Shown here: positions 8,514-14,107 of the stretch, piece by piece | How the letters are laid out: the number at the start of each line of letters is the position of its first letter | Numbering within the stretch: the first letter of the stretch is position 1 | From: a virus | IMG/VR virus record: IMGVR_UViG_3300042566_000283 | Coordinates: 1 to 37,970 of that record | Length of the DNA: 37,970 nt | Direction: 5' to 3' (one strand) | Program-made: the position numbers and the translations under genes | The notes under the pieces: model-generated | Seen by the model: the letters and a program-made list of their open reading frames with translations, nothing else | The model's database searches: none | What the model was told of the DNA's origin: nothing

Positions 8514-8710
8514 AAAAGAAGATAGATCCAGATTTACTTCCTAAGTGTGAGCATTGCGCATTCTTCCAAATAGAGAAAAACGAAGAAGTTGGAGAGTGTC
8601 GCAAAAATCCTCCTCAAGCATTTGCCGAAGATGACCAAATAGGCTATTGCTTTCCTATCGTTCCGCCCGACGAATGGTGTGGACAGTTCCAACGCAAACT
8701 TTCCTCTTAA
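8507..8710 (+). CDS. Small Cys-rich, probably metal-binding protein
   Basis: A 67-residue protein overlapping its upstream neighbour by 7 nt. Four cysteines are arranged as CEHC (residues 14-17), C31 and C58, with C48 extra, in the pattern CxxCxFF...GECRKNPP...YCFPIVPPDEWCGQF. This Cys/Trp pattern recurs in small phage proteins and suggests a zinc ribbon or iron-sulphur site. No Shine-Dalgarno is visible, so translation is probably coupled to the gene before. The role is unknown. Confidence 0.65.
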   Translation: MVKKKIDPDLLPKCEHCAFFQIEKNEEVGECRKNPPQAFAEDDQIGYCFPIVPPDEWCGQFQRKLSS

Positions 8711-8711
8711 C

Positions 8712-9671
8712 ATGGTAAAACCAATATGTTCTGAAGATGAATTCATCCGATTGTGGAATGAACTTCAATCTGCGTCACTAATGGCAAAACATCTCGGAAT
8801 TTCAAATAGAAATATCCAACTAAGGCGCAGAAACATTGAAAAAAAGCGAGGAATAATTTTGTCTTCGCCAGACAAAAGAAGCCCTACATTTAACGTGACG
8901 ATACCTAATAATGGAGTAAGGGTCAGCGTTGAGGTGGATAATGGCTCTATCGTAGTAGGTTCAGATGCCCATTATTGGCCTAACATTGTTAGCACAGCGC
9001 ATCGCGCATTTGTAAAGATCATCAAAGAGCTAAAGCCGCAGATGGTCATTATGAATGGCGATGCCTTTGACGGAGCCAAGATCAGCCGCCACCCTGTTTC
9101 AGGCTTTGAGACTCGCCCTAACGTAAAGCAGGAACTCGAGGCAGTCACAGATCGGTTAGCAGAGATTGAGGCGGTATCTGGAAATGCTAGATTGCATTGG
9201 ACGTGGGGCAACCATGATATGCGATTTAATGCTCGTATAGCGACTGCCGCTCCAGAGTACGAAGGTGTTACAGGGTTTTGCTTAACCGATCATTTCCCGC
9301 GCTGGAAGTTTTCTACTAGCGTTATGGTAAACGGCCATACGCAAATAAAGCATCGTCTATACAACGGCATCCATGCTTCTTACAACGCTACACTAAAGTC
9401 AGGGGTTTCTACAGTTAACGGCCATCTACACAGCCTGAAGGTAATGCCTTGGACTGATATGACTGGAACTCGATATGGTGTTGATACTGGCTCTCTGGCT
9501 GACGTATGGGGCGATCAGTTTGCTTATACGGAGGACTCAACCAGGAACCATAGGTCTGGCTTTGCTGTGCTGACGTTCTACAAAGGCAAACTAATGCCGC
9601 CAGAGCTTTGCGAAGTTATTAGCGAAGATGACGGATTAGTTTATTTTAGGGGTCAGGTATTAAGTGTTTGA
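8712..9671 (+). CDS. Calcineurin-like metallophosphoesterase with HTH-like N-terminus
   Basis: A 319-residue protein. Metal-binding motifs occur in order: SDAHYW (about residue 83), NGDAFD (about 116), WGNHD (about 170) and NGHLH (about 241), which together define the calcineurin/Mre11-like phosphoesterase fold. Residues 5-50 hold a helix-turn-helix-like stretch (SASLMAKHLGISNRNIQLR). Phage members of this family are often annotated as DNA repair or capsid-associated phosphoesterases; the substrate is unknown. The start is uncertain: an in-frame GTG at 8679 adds 11 residues and neither start has a clear ribosome site. The 3' end overlaps a convergent gene by 19 nt. Confidence 0.85.
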   Translation: MVKPICSEDEFIRLWNELQSASLMAKHLGISNRNIQLRRRNIEKKRGIILSSPDKRSPTFNVTIPNNGVRVSVEVDNGSIVVGSDAHYWPNIVSTAHRAFVKIIKELKPQMVIMNGDAFDGAKISRHPVSGFETRPNVKQELEAVTDRLAEIEAVSGNARLHWTWGNHDMRFNARIATAAPEYEGVTGFCLTDHFPRWKFSTSVMVNGHTQIKHRLYNGIHASYNATLKSGVSTVNGHLHSLKVMPWTDMTGTRYGVDTGSLADVWGDQFAYTEDSTRNHRSGFAVLTFYKGKLMPPELCEVISEDDGLVYFRGQVLSV

Positions 9672-9886
9672 GACTTATAAAACGCCTCATTAATCAAGGT
9701 TTCAATTTCTCGATTAATGTACCAAGCTGCTTTATGAAGGTCTTCCAATTGATTGCCTTTGTATTTGCATCGCGAAATATACTTAACTGCATTCCCTAGA
9801 TTGTAGTTAAGTTTTTTCGCTTCAATAAAATCAATTGTTTCAATGCCGCCAGTAGTGTAATGAGATGGGTTATTGATATTATCCAT
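9653..9886 (-). CDS. DUF3310 family protein
   Basis: A 77-residue protein with the DUF3310 signature: PSHYTTGGIETIDFIEAKKLNYNLGNA in sequence (residues 7-33), then VKYISRCKYKG and EDLHKAAWYINREIE. This family is widespread in phages and is sometimes linked to nucleotide kinase-like or nucleotide-metabolism functions; its biochemical role is not settled. It is the last gene of the leftward operon, overlaps its upstream neighbour by 8 nt and its 3' end overlaps the convergent phosphoesterase gene. Confidence 0.85.
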   Translation of the reverse strand: MDNINNPSHYTTGGIETIDFIEAKKLNYNLGNAVKYISRCKYKGNQLEDLHKAAWYINREIETLINEAFYKSQTLNT

Positions 9887-10073
9887 TTATTTCCCTTTCT
9901 GCTGCGTCTGCATATTGTTTGCAAGTTTTAATGAGCAAATCTTCAGAAAGCCCTCCCCTCGCAATTAGCCCAGACATTGCTGCCGCAAAGTAAAACTTCC
10001 ACTCATCTGACCGTTTATTATCTTGTACAAATTCAATAGGGTCATCTGTTTTGATTTTGCGCGGTCGTCCCAT
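9879..10073 (-). CDS. Conserved small phage protein, unknown function
   Basis: A 64-residue protein starting MGRPRKIK, a basic AT-hook-like tip (GRPRK), followed by a helical part with WKFYFAAAMSGLIARGGLSEDLL (split here by family style: aromatic, then Gly-Gly-Leu). Proteins of this type recur in phage early operons. Its ATG overlaps the upstream stop (TAATG). No function is known to me; DNA contact through the GRPRK tip is only a guess. Confidence 0.6.
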   Translation of the reverse strand: MGRPRKIKTDDPIEFVQDNKRSDEWKFYFAAAMSGLIARGGLSEDLLIKTCKQYADAAEREING

Positions 10074-10255
10074 TATCCTAATCCCATTTCGTGATTGCGC
10101 TCTTGGATAATTTCGTGAAGACGTTTAATTTCCATTCGCATAGCGTTTAGCTTTGTCTCAGATAGTTCTTTGCCGGCTTGATATGCCATATAGGAATCCA
10201 TTGTTGGGCGTATATCTGCTTTCATTGCCCACTCGAAGAACTCTGCATAATCCAT
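10073..10255 (-). CDS. Small helical protein, unknown function
   Basis: I start at the ATG at 10255 (60 residues) rather than the in-frame TTG at 10267. The protein is acidic at the N-terminus (MDYAEFFEWAMKADIRP) with a C-terminal charged helix that could form a short coiled coil (ETKLNAMRMEIKRLHEII). It overlaps the upstream gene by 34 nt and the downstream gene by one base, so it belongs to the leftward operon. The family is not recognised. Confidence 0.5.
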   Translation of the reverse strand: MDYAEFFEWAMKADIRPTMDSYMAYQAGKELSETKLNAMRMEIKRLHEIIQERNHEMGLG

Positions 10256-10707
10256 GCTGCTGTCCAATCAGGTTTAACTTTTATTCTCTTGTTTCTACGC
10301 TTTGCATTTTGTATAGAAACTTTATGCACATCTTTTTTTAATTTTTCCCTATATCTTTTGCTTTTTTCTGCATTAGACAAATTTTCTGGTTTTGGCTTAG
10401 ATTTTTTGCTTCCAGCCTTGTAATAAGGCCAGTGCATAGTTCGTTTGCCGTGCTTTTCGAGCTTCCACGAACTAATGTAGATAAGCTTTTCCCCAAGCAA
10501 ATAACTCAAGTAATTTACTGAATGGCTGTATGCAATGCACGCTTTTTCTCTAATATCCATAGCGCACATTTCTTTTTCAGACAGCATTGCAAGCAATTTA
10601 TCAATCCTGGCCTTTGATGCGGCTGAGGTAAACGAATATCTATCAAGCCGCCTTGATAAATACTCCGTTTTCGTTTGTTTTCCCTGTTCTGTTTTTGATT
10701 TGTTCAT
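10222..10707 (-). CDS. Basic protein, putative winged-helix-like early protein
   Basis: Starting at the ATG at 10707 (a TTG lies four codons upstream) the product is 161 residues and strongly basic. The middle (residues about 50-100) reads IREKACIAYSHSVNYLSYLLGE then a strand pair (KLIYISSWKLEKHGKRTMHWPYY), a pattern that suits a winged-helix fold in which the strands form the wing. The C-terminal third is Lys/Arg-rich with SNAEKSKRYREKLKK. Nucleic-acid binding is plausible but unproven. It overlaps the MazG-like gene by 65 nt, an unusually long overlap for this genome. Confidence 0.5.
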   Translation of the reverse strand: MNKSKTEQGKQTKTEYLSRRLDRYSFTSAASKARIDKLLAMLSEKEMCAMDIREKACIAYSHSVNYLSYLLGEKLIYISSWKLEKHGKRTMHWPYYKAGSKKSKPKPENLSNAEKSKRYREKLKKDVHKVSIQNAKRRNKRIKVKPDWTAAWIMQSSSSGQ

Positions 10708-10951
10708 AAGCTTCAGCAAAACATTTTTTTACATCCAAGTCTTCAATAGCAGCAACCATAGTAAGGCATACAAGAACGTCGCCAATTCCATCAATAATTC
10801 CTGCTCTGTCTCGTTTGATAATCGCATCTGCTAGTTCTCCCATTTCAGACAAGGCTTTTAGCAATTGTGTTTTTGAATCTGAGTCTTGAATGATGCCTTT
10901 TGCCTCACCCCATCGCACAACATGCATTTCTGTAATTTCGTAGCTAGTCAT
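10643..10951 (-). CDS. MazG-like nucleotide pyrophosphohydrolase
   Basis: A 102-residue all-alpha protein. The MazG-type metal-binding pattern is present: SEMGELADAII (about residues 35-45, the ExxE element) and GIIDGIGDVLVCL (about 51-63, the ExxD-like element with Asp residues). Such phage enzymes hydrolyse NTPs or dNTPs, or possibly alarmones, and may adjust nucleotide pools during infection. The start at 10951 forms an ATGA overlap with its upstream gene, supporting it over the ATG three codons earlier. Confidence 0.78.
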   Translation of the reverse strand: MTSYEITEMHVVRWGEAKGIIQDSDSKTQLLKALSEMGELADAIIKRDRAGIIDGIGDVLVCLTMVAAIEDLDVKKCFAEAYEQIKNRTGKTNENGVFIKAA

Positions 10952-11151
10952 TTCCCACATATCCTTTTCTTAACTGTTTTCATATTTGATTCAAACATCC
11001 ACTTAAGGCACATTTTGTCTTTATCTTCAGGAACAATAGACTGAACGCCAGCATCAAAACCTGATCTATAAGCGTTTTCTATTAAGCTGTCTTGCTGATA
11101 GATAACGAGCATTGAAAATGCTATTGAGCAGATTGCGATGGCATATTGCAT
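10948..11151 (-). CDS. Small single-pass membrane protein
   Basis: A 67-residue protein whose first 18 residues (MQYAIAICSIAFSMLVIY) form a transmembrane anchor or uncleaved signal, followed by a charged soluble part with one Cys near the middle and one near the C-terminus. The start lies 31 nt inside the XRE gene. Topology suggests a type II inner-membrane protein with a periplasmic domain. The function is unknown; phage early membrane proteins of this size often act in superinfection exclusion. Confidence 0.5.
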   Translation of the reverse strand: MQYAIAICSIAFSMLVIYQQDSLIENAYRSGFDAGVQSIVPEDKDKMCLKWMFESNMKTVKKRICGK

Positions 11152-11336
11152 AGCGATTTAATCTCAGCGATAGGAATTCCGAAAACTTCGTGAATACGGA
11201 TCATCATTTCTGCGCTGACTTTTGTATGTCCGTTGCGAATACGGCTGATAACTGGCGTAGATATATCAAGTTTATCTGCCAAATGTCTATCGTTTTTTAG
11301 ATCATAATTACCAATAATAAAATCAAGAAGCTTCAT
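11121..11336 (-). CDS. XRE/Cro-family helix-turn-helix regulator
   Basis: A 71-residue single-domain DNA-binding protein. The HTH is clear: DRHLADKLDISTPVISRIRNG (residues about 16-36), with Ser-Thr-Pro-Val in the recognition helix turn and a following SAEMMIRIHEVFGI helix. It has no dimerisation or protease domain, so it resembles Cro rather than CI. An AGGAGT site precedes the ATG. It sits just downstream of a tRNA gene in the leftward operon; the palindrome at 13553-13568 is a candidate operator for it. Confidence 0.85.
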   Translation of the reverse strand: MKLLDFIIGNYDLKNDRHLADKLDISTPVISRIRNGHTKVSAEMMIRIHEVFGIPIAEIKSLCNMPSQSAQ

Positions 11337-11351
11337 TGTTACTCCTGTTTG

Positions 11352-11427
11352 TGGCGCTCTTTGCCGGAATCGAACCGACTGTCTCCTGATTACAAGTCAG
11401 GCGCATCGCCAGCAATGCTTAAAGAGC
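11352..11427 (-). tRNA. tRNA-Thr (anticodon UGU), CCA encoded
   Basis: On the minus strand a full cloverleaf folds: acceptor GCTCTTT/AAAGAGC (7 bp), D-arm GCAT/ATGC, anticodon stem CCTGA/TCAGG with loop CTTGTAA (anticodon TGT at 11394-11392), T-arm GTCGG/CCGGC with loop TTCGATT, and an encoded 3' CCA. The G1-C72 and C2-G71 pairs and G35/U36 match threonine identity. The discriminator base is G, which is unusual for tRNA-Thr. The 3' end is 16 nt upstream of the XRE start, so both are probably on one transcript. Confidence 0.93.
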
Positions 11428-11445
11428 TTTGTTTACTACAAATAA

Positions 11446-11514
11446 AAATGATCTAGTTGCAGTCCACACATAGCCGGTTACAAAATGTACCTGTCGCTCT
11501 TGGCTAGATCATTT
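11446..11514. repeat. 11-bp perfect inverted repeat around a 47-nt loop
   Basis: AAATGATCTAG (11446-11456) is repeated in inverted form as CTAGATCATTT (11504-11514). The loop contains a near-palindrome around TAGCCGGTTA. Read leftward, the stem is followed by TTTTTATTTG and then the tRNA, so it could be a weak terminator, an RNA-processing stem 5' of the tRNA, or a pair of protein-binding sites. The region has no convincing gene. Confidence 0.6.
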
Positions 11515-11614
11515 GTATTTTCCCTGTCTTTCCAGGGTGTCATTAGCTTCAGCATGGGAGATTTGCCAGCTAATGCCGATGTTATTACCGCCACTATCGG
11601 CTAGGCGGCGCTGA

Positions 11615-11770
11615 TCAAAAACAGGTTGTGTTGCAATTTCCGCCGTAATAGCAGCAGGTAGTGCAAACAACCATTTTGCCGTTATACATATATGTATGCG
11701 TAGAGCATTGTTGCGCCCATGCCAGCGTAGCGACTCCGGCCAACATTGATCCAATCAACAATTTAAGCAT
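11615..11770 (-). CDS. Secreted Cys-rich microprotein
   Basis: A 51-residue protein with GGAG nine bases before the ATG. The signal peptide is MLKLLIGSMLAGVATLAWA, with cleavage expected before Gln20. The 32-residue mature part contains six cysteines in the pattern QQC...VVCTTCCYYGGNCNTTCF, ending in Phe, so three disulphides could form in the periplasm. It is in the leftward operon between the SSB-like gene and the tRNA. The function is unknown; a toxin-like, inhibitor-like or envelope-acting role is possible. A competing 81-codon frame (11509-11754) begins with TTG and has no ribosome site. Confidence 0.75.
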   Translation of the reverse strand: MLKLLIGSMLAGVATLAWAQQCSTHTYMYNGKMVVCTTCCYYGGNCNTTCF

Positions 11771-11783
11771 ATTAATCTCCTAA

Positions 11784-12032
11784 TCAGAATGGAGCGTCTA
11801 GATCGTCATTAATAAAATCGTTGCTTTGTTTTTTTACTGGCTTTGCTTTAGCTTCTTTTGGCTTAATGGATAGACTAAGAAACTTATTTCCTGCCTTGCT
11901 TTCTTTAGTCCATGCTGACAGCCAAAACTCTTGTCCATCAACATTAATTGAACCTGATAGGTCTGGGTGATTATCTGCGGTCTTATTCGGGTTTTTCATC
12001 AACATACCGCGATTAGTATTGTCGTATTGCAT
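11784..12032 (-). CDS. SSB-like small OB-fold protein (DUF736-like)
   Basis: An 82-residue protein preceded by GAGGAAAT. The core (NHPDLSGSINVDGQEFWLSAW then KAGNKFLSLSIKPKE; the two parts are separated by a short Lys-rich turn) reads like the small phage OB-fold family related to DUF736. The C-terminus is a disordered Lys-rich linker ending in the acidic tip NDDLDAPF, closely resembling the SSB tail that recruits replication and repair partners. It is encoded directly downstream of the annealing protein, which supports a role in ssDNA metabolism. Confidence 0.65.
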   Translation of the reverse strand: MQYDNTNRGMLMKNPNKTADNHPDLSGSINVDGQEFWLSAWTKESKAGNKFLSLSIKPKEAKAKPVKKQSNDFINDDLDAPF

Positions 12033-12038
12033 ATTTCC

Positions 12039-12695
12039 TCATTTAACAGTTAGTTTTTTAATAGCAGAGCGTTGCTTAGAATCAAGCTGGCTCCATAGTG
12101 CAGTTTTCCAGTCTGCATCTAGGTCAAGGCTGTTGATGTACTCTAACGCGCCTTCAATGTCTCCATCGTTTGTCAGACTAGTTACCTGCATTGCAAACGA
12201 CAGAATCATTTCTTTTTCATCTTCAGCCATGTTTTCAAAAACATCTCTGCTTACTGATTTTGCTGTTTTCTTTTCAACGATTGGTTCTGATGAGTCAATT
12301 GCGTCATGCTCTACGATAGCAAGAGCCATTACGAGCAGGTATCGTGTGATATAAGTAATTGATGCGCCCAAATTCTGTACTGGATGGCATCCTTTAAGTT
12401 CAGCCTCGGCCATCGGGCATGCGAACTTAGCATCTCCTCCGTTTTCTGTATCAATTACGCGAAGAATTGCAACTTCTGGATAGAACTCTAACGTATGGCA
12501 AAGTTTCAGATCAGCGAAAATCTTGTTTACTGTCGGCAGGAAGTCTGAAAGTTCGAAATACTTGTACCCTGCGAACTTATTGTGTCCTGACTTTTTAAGA
12601 TCCTGGCTTTGGAGAGCGATGCGAGCAGCTTGAAGCTTGTCGTACACAATCCACTGTTGACGTTCTTCCTGCTCTTTTTGACGGTAGTCTTCCAT
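12039..12695 (-). CDS. ERF-family single-strand annealing recombinase
   Basis: A 218-residue protein. The ERF-like core runs from about residue 20 to 130: LQAARIALQSQ, KKSGHNKFAGYKYFELSDFL, then the conserved GASITYITRYLLVMALAIVEHD-type segment (residues about 110-131, with the Gly-Ala-Ser/Tyr-x-x-Arg-Tyr pattern). The C-terminal part is an acidic helical tail. ERF proteins pair complementary ssDNA and allow RecA-independent recombination and genome circularisation. With the SSB-like gene next to it, this forms a small recombination pair. No separate 5'-3' exonuclease is evident beside it. Confidence 0.78.
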   Translation of the reverse strand: MEDYRQKEQEERQQWIVYDKLQAARIALQSQDLKKSGHNKFAGYKYFELSDFLPTVNKIFADLKLCHTLEFYPEVAILRVIDTENGGDAKFACPMAEAELKGCHPVQNLGASITYITRYLLVMALAIVEHDAIDSSEPIVEKKTAKSVSRDVFENMAEDEKEMILSFAMQVTSLTNDGDIEGALEYINSLDLDADWKTALWSQLDSKQRSAIKKLTVK

Positions 12696-12700
12696 TTTAT

Positions 12701-12868
12701 TTACCCGAATTTTTTATTGATGACAATATTGAGTGATTTGCTTTCCTGTACAGCTTGAATTTTTGAAGCCTCTTTTTGCTCCTTCCTAATACGATCAAAA
12801 GTTTTTTGAATATTCGTTTTAGAAGATGGCACATATTTAAATGTAGTATCTAAAATTGATTTATTCAT
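12701..12868 (-). CDS. Small basic protein, hypothetical
   Basis: A 55-residue frame between the ERF gene and the microprotein upstream; its stop lies 5 nt before the ERF start and its start overlaps the preceding gene's stop by 8 nt, so it fits the operon spacing exactly. The product (MNKSILDTTFKYVPSSKTNI then a Lys/Arg/Glu-rich helix and SLNIVINKKFG) is basic and probably helical. There is no clear Shine-Dalgarno, so coupled translation is likely. The family is not recognised. Confidence 0.55.
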   Translation of the reverse strand: MNKSILDTTFKYVPSSKTNIQKTFDRIRKEQKEASKIQAVQESKSLNIVINKKFG

Positions 12869-12962
12869 AAGAAGATAAAACTATCAAAACAAACATTATA
12901 AAGAACGTTGTGCCAGGGTTTCTATCAACAAACCTTGCAAGCCAGTCGTTAGCGTTAAACAT
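12861..12962 (-). CDS. 33-residue single-pass membrane microprotein
   Basis: GGAGGGG lies just upstream of the ATG, which overlaps the preceding stop (ATGTAATG). The peptide has a polar N-terminal half (MFNANDWLARFVDRNPG) and a hydrophobic C-terminal half (TTFFIMFVLIVLSSYE) long enough to span the membrane once. The strong ribosome site and exact fit between two genes support it as real despite its length. The role is unknown. Confidence 0.6.
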   Translation of the reverse strand: MFNANDWLARFVDRNPGTTFFIMFVLIVLSSYE

Positions 12963-13282
12963 TACATCCCCTCCGCTTGACGGTCTTTTTTATCGTCATA
13001 GTAACGATCGCACTCCTCAAGCCAGTTTCCTTCCTCATCAACGCAATTGCTGTCCAATCCATCAATTTTTGAAAGATGATCTGCAATACGCTGGCACATA
13101 GAATGAATGTGCCTGGCCATAGCCCCTTGGAATCGTTCTGATTTGTTAAATACCGACCACGTATACAAAAAGTCGGCAAATTCGTTTTCCAGCATATCCT
13201 TGGGCATCTTGCTTGTTACTTCATAAACATCGCCGTTTAGTATGTTGGTAAGCAGCTCGTCTTCAATGTCGTATTTGTTCAT
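12962..13282 (-). CDS. Acidic helical protein, unknown function
   Basis: A 106-residue acidic protein (MNKYDIEDELLTNILNGDVY onward) that is largely helical, with FADFLYTWSVFNKSERFQGAMARHIHS split over residues about 36-62 and a Cys/Trp/Glu-rich C-terminus (DEEGNWLEECDRYYDDKKDRQAEGM in pieces). It starts 12 nt after CTAGGAGATAAAT, the same leader found before the next upstream gene. Early acidic phage proteins can be DNA mimics or host-enzyme inhibitors, but no homologue comes to mind. Confidence 0.55.
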   Translation of the reverse strand: MNKYDIEDELLTNILNGDVYEVTSKMPKDMLENEFADFLYTWSVFNKSERFQGAMARHIHSMCQRIADHLSKIDGLDSNCVDEEGNWLEECDRYYDDKKDRQAEGM

Positions 13283-13291
13283 ATTTATCTC

Positions 13292-13456
13292 CTAGTAATT
13301 CCAAGGTTTTGCATTTGCTGCTTTTGCTGCTGCTTTTGCCGCCGGCTTTGTTTCATAAAAAACATCGCTAATTATGTTTTCCAATATAGGACTTATGCCA
13401 TTAACAATTGTTAATTTCCATCCGTTTTTTACTTTAGTCAAATGTGCAGTAATCAT
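13292..13456 (-). CDS. Small conserved phage protein ending in an Ala/Lys-rich helix
   Basis: A 54-residue protein and the first gene of the leftward operon. It has an N-terminal strand region (MITAHLTKVKNGWKLTIVNG) and an Ala/Lys helix ending KPWNY, a form seen in other phage early regions. CTAGGAGATAAAT precedes the ATG, identical to the leader of the next gene. It begins about 37 nt downstream of the predicted start site of the leftward promoter. Confidence 0.6.
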   Translation of the reverse strand: MITAHLTKVKNGWKLTIVNGISPILENIISDVFYETKPAAKAAAKAANAKPWNY

Positions 13457-13499
13457 ATTTATCTCCTAGTCGGTTGATATTGTGTGCTGCGATGGAAGA

Positions 13500-13528
13500 A
13501 TCATAGTCCAGCTGCGAAACTTTGAAAA
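13500..13528 (-). promoter_or_regulatory. Candidate sigma70 promoter for the leftward operon
   Basis: On the minus strand TTTTCA (13528-13523) and TATGAT (13505-13500) are separated by 17 bp, matching the sigma70 consensus at 4/6 and 5/6 positions. The predicted start would lie near 13493, about 37 nt upstream of the first leftward gene. No better-placed alternative was seen by eye. Confidence 0.5.
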
Positions 13529-13552
13529 CGAAAATATTCCTATAGCAAAAGC

Positions 13553-13568
13553 AATTTCTATAGAAATT
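13553..13568. promoter_or_regulatory. 16-bp perfect palindrome, candidate operator
   Basis: AATTTCTATAGAAATT reads identically on both strands. It lies between the two divergent promoter candidates, 6 bp from the rightward -35 and 24 bp from the leftward -35, so a dimeric repressor bound here could control both. The XRE-family protein at 11121-11336 is the only obvious phage regulator. Confidence 0.55.
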
Positions 13569-13574
13569 TTCTAT

Positions 13575-13603
13575 TTGCAACAATCTTTGGTGTTGTCTAT
13601 TGT
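13575..13603 (+). promoter_or_regulatory. Candidate sigma70 promoter for the rightward early operon
   Basis: TTGCAA (13575-13580) and TATTGT (13598-13603) are spaced by 17 bp; each matches consensus at 4/6. The -35 is the same hexamer as in the promoter at 17431. Transcription would start near 13610 and run into the replication genes. Confidence 0.45.
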
Positions 13604-13643
13604 TCGTCTGCGCCAGTTGACGCGGCTTTCGGAGGTTGTGACA

Positions 13644-13733
13644 ATGGACATTTGGGCATTCATAGATGTGTTTGAAATGTACGCTGCGCTTGGGCTTGCC
13701 CTGGTTGCAGTAATTTTATGGAGACAATCATGA
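13644..13733 (+). CDS. 29-residue membrane microprotein
   Basis: GGAGG (13631-13635) is eight bases upstream of the ATG at 13644. The product (MDIWAFIDVFEMYAALGLAL then VAVILWRQS) is acidic at the start and then hydrophobic, giving one transmembrane segment with a short basic cytosolic tip. An in-frame extension back to 13482 lacks a ribosome site and crosses the promoter, so I reject it. It is the first gene of the rightward early operon and overlaps the next gene by 4 nt. Confidence 0.6.
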   Translation: MDIWAFIDVFEMYAALGLALVAVILWRQS

Positions 13734-13903
13734 AATACGAACAAGCATTGAAACGGCTTCAAAAAGAATCGGCAGAGCAAGGCTGGTTTAAGCCGCTAAA
13801 AGTTACTTATTCGACTGAATCTCCTAGGGGACAACCAATTGAACGACGAACGCTCAAAACTCTCTACTCCAAAGTTAAGCCAAACTACCGGGACGAGCTA
13901 TAA
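13730..13903 (+). CDS. Small basic early protein, hypothetical
   Basis: A 57-residue protein starting at the ATG at 13730 with GGAG upstream and an ATGA overlap with the microprotein before it. The sequence (MKYEQALKRLQKESAEQGWF, then ERRTLKTLYSKVKPNYRDEL) looks like a helical nucleic-acid-binding protein. A zinc-finger frame overlaps it in the +1 frame, so the two could be separate overlapping genes or one gene split by a frameshift. The function is unknown. Confidence 0.55.
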   Translation: MKYEQALKRLQKESAEQGWFKPLKVTYSTESPRGQPIERRTLKTLYSKVKPNYRDEL

Positions 13904-14009
13904 CTTTAAGTTAAAGTTCTGTCCTGGCTGCAAGCGGTCACGCTCTGGCAGTCAGTTCGCAAACAGTAACGTGTGCCGGGTTTGCCAGTTACGCGGCGTT
14001 ACGATATGA
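13839..14009 (+). CDS. Small zinc-finger protein in an overlapping +1 frame
   Basis: A 56-residue frame beginning at TTG 13839, eight bases after AGGGG (13826-13830). Its C-terminal half has two Cys pairs, FCPGCKR and VCRVCQLRG, about 20 residues apart around SGSQFANSN, the layout of a small zinc ribbon in phage early regions. The first 65 nt overlap the preceding gene in another frame, and the non-ATG start makes the N-terminus uncertain. Either it is a real overlapping gene, or it is the C-terminal domain of the preceding gene reached by a frameshift or hidden by an indel error. Confidence 0.5.
   Translation: MNDERSKLSTPKLSQTTGTSYNFKLKFCPGCKRSRSGSQFANSNVCRVCQLRGVTI
13902..13918. promoter_or_regulatory. 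17-bp palindrome, possible binding site
   Basis: AACTTTAA-G-TTAAAGTT is a perfect inverted repeat of 8 bp around one base. It spans the stop codon of the 57-residue gene and lies inside the zinc-finger frame. It is too AU-rich for a terminator. A second regulator site is possible, but the AT-rich sequence makes chance occurrence credible. Confidence 0.3.
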
Positions 14010-14107
14010 TTTACCGGGAAGGGATAGGAAAACGTATCCGAAAAGCCGCTTAGTCACCGGCCTGCCCAACCTACCTACAGTGACTATAGCTTTTGACTGA
14101 GGCTACC

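Noticed and set aside
11509-11754. 81-codon minus-strand frame
   Set aside because: It starts with TTG, has no ribosome site and overlaps the better-supported secreted Cys-rich gene.
13482-13643. N-terminal extension of the 29-residue membrane gene
   Set aside because: It crosses the rightward promoter and palindrome, has no ribosome site, and the GGAGG at 13631 supports the inner ATG.
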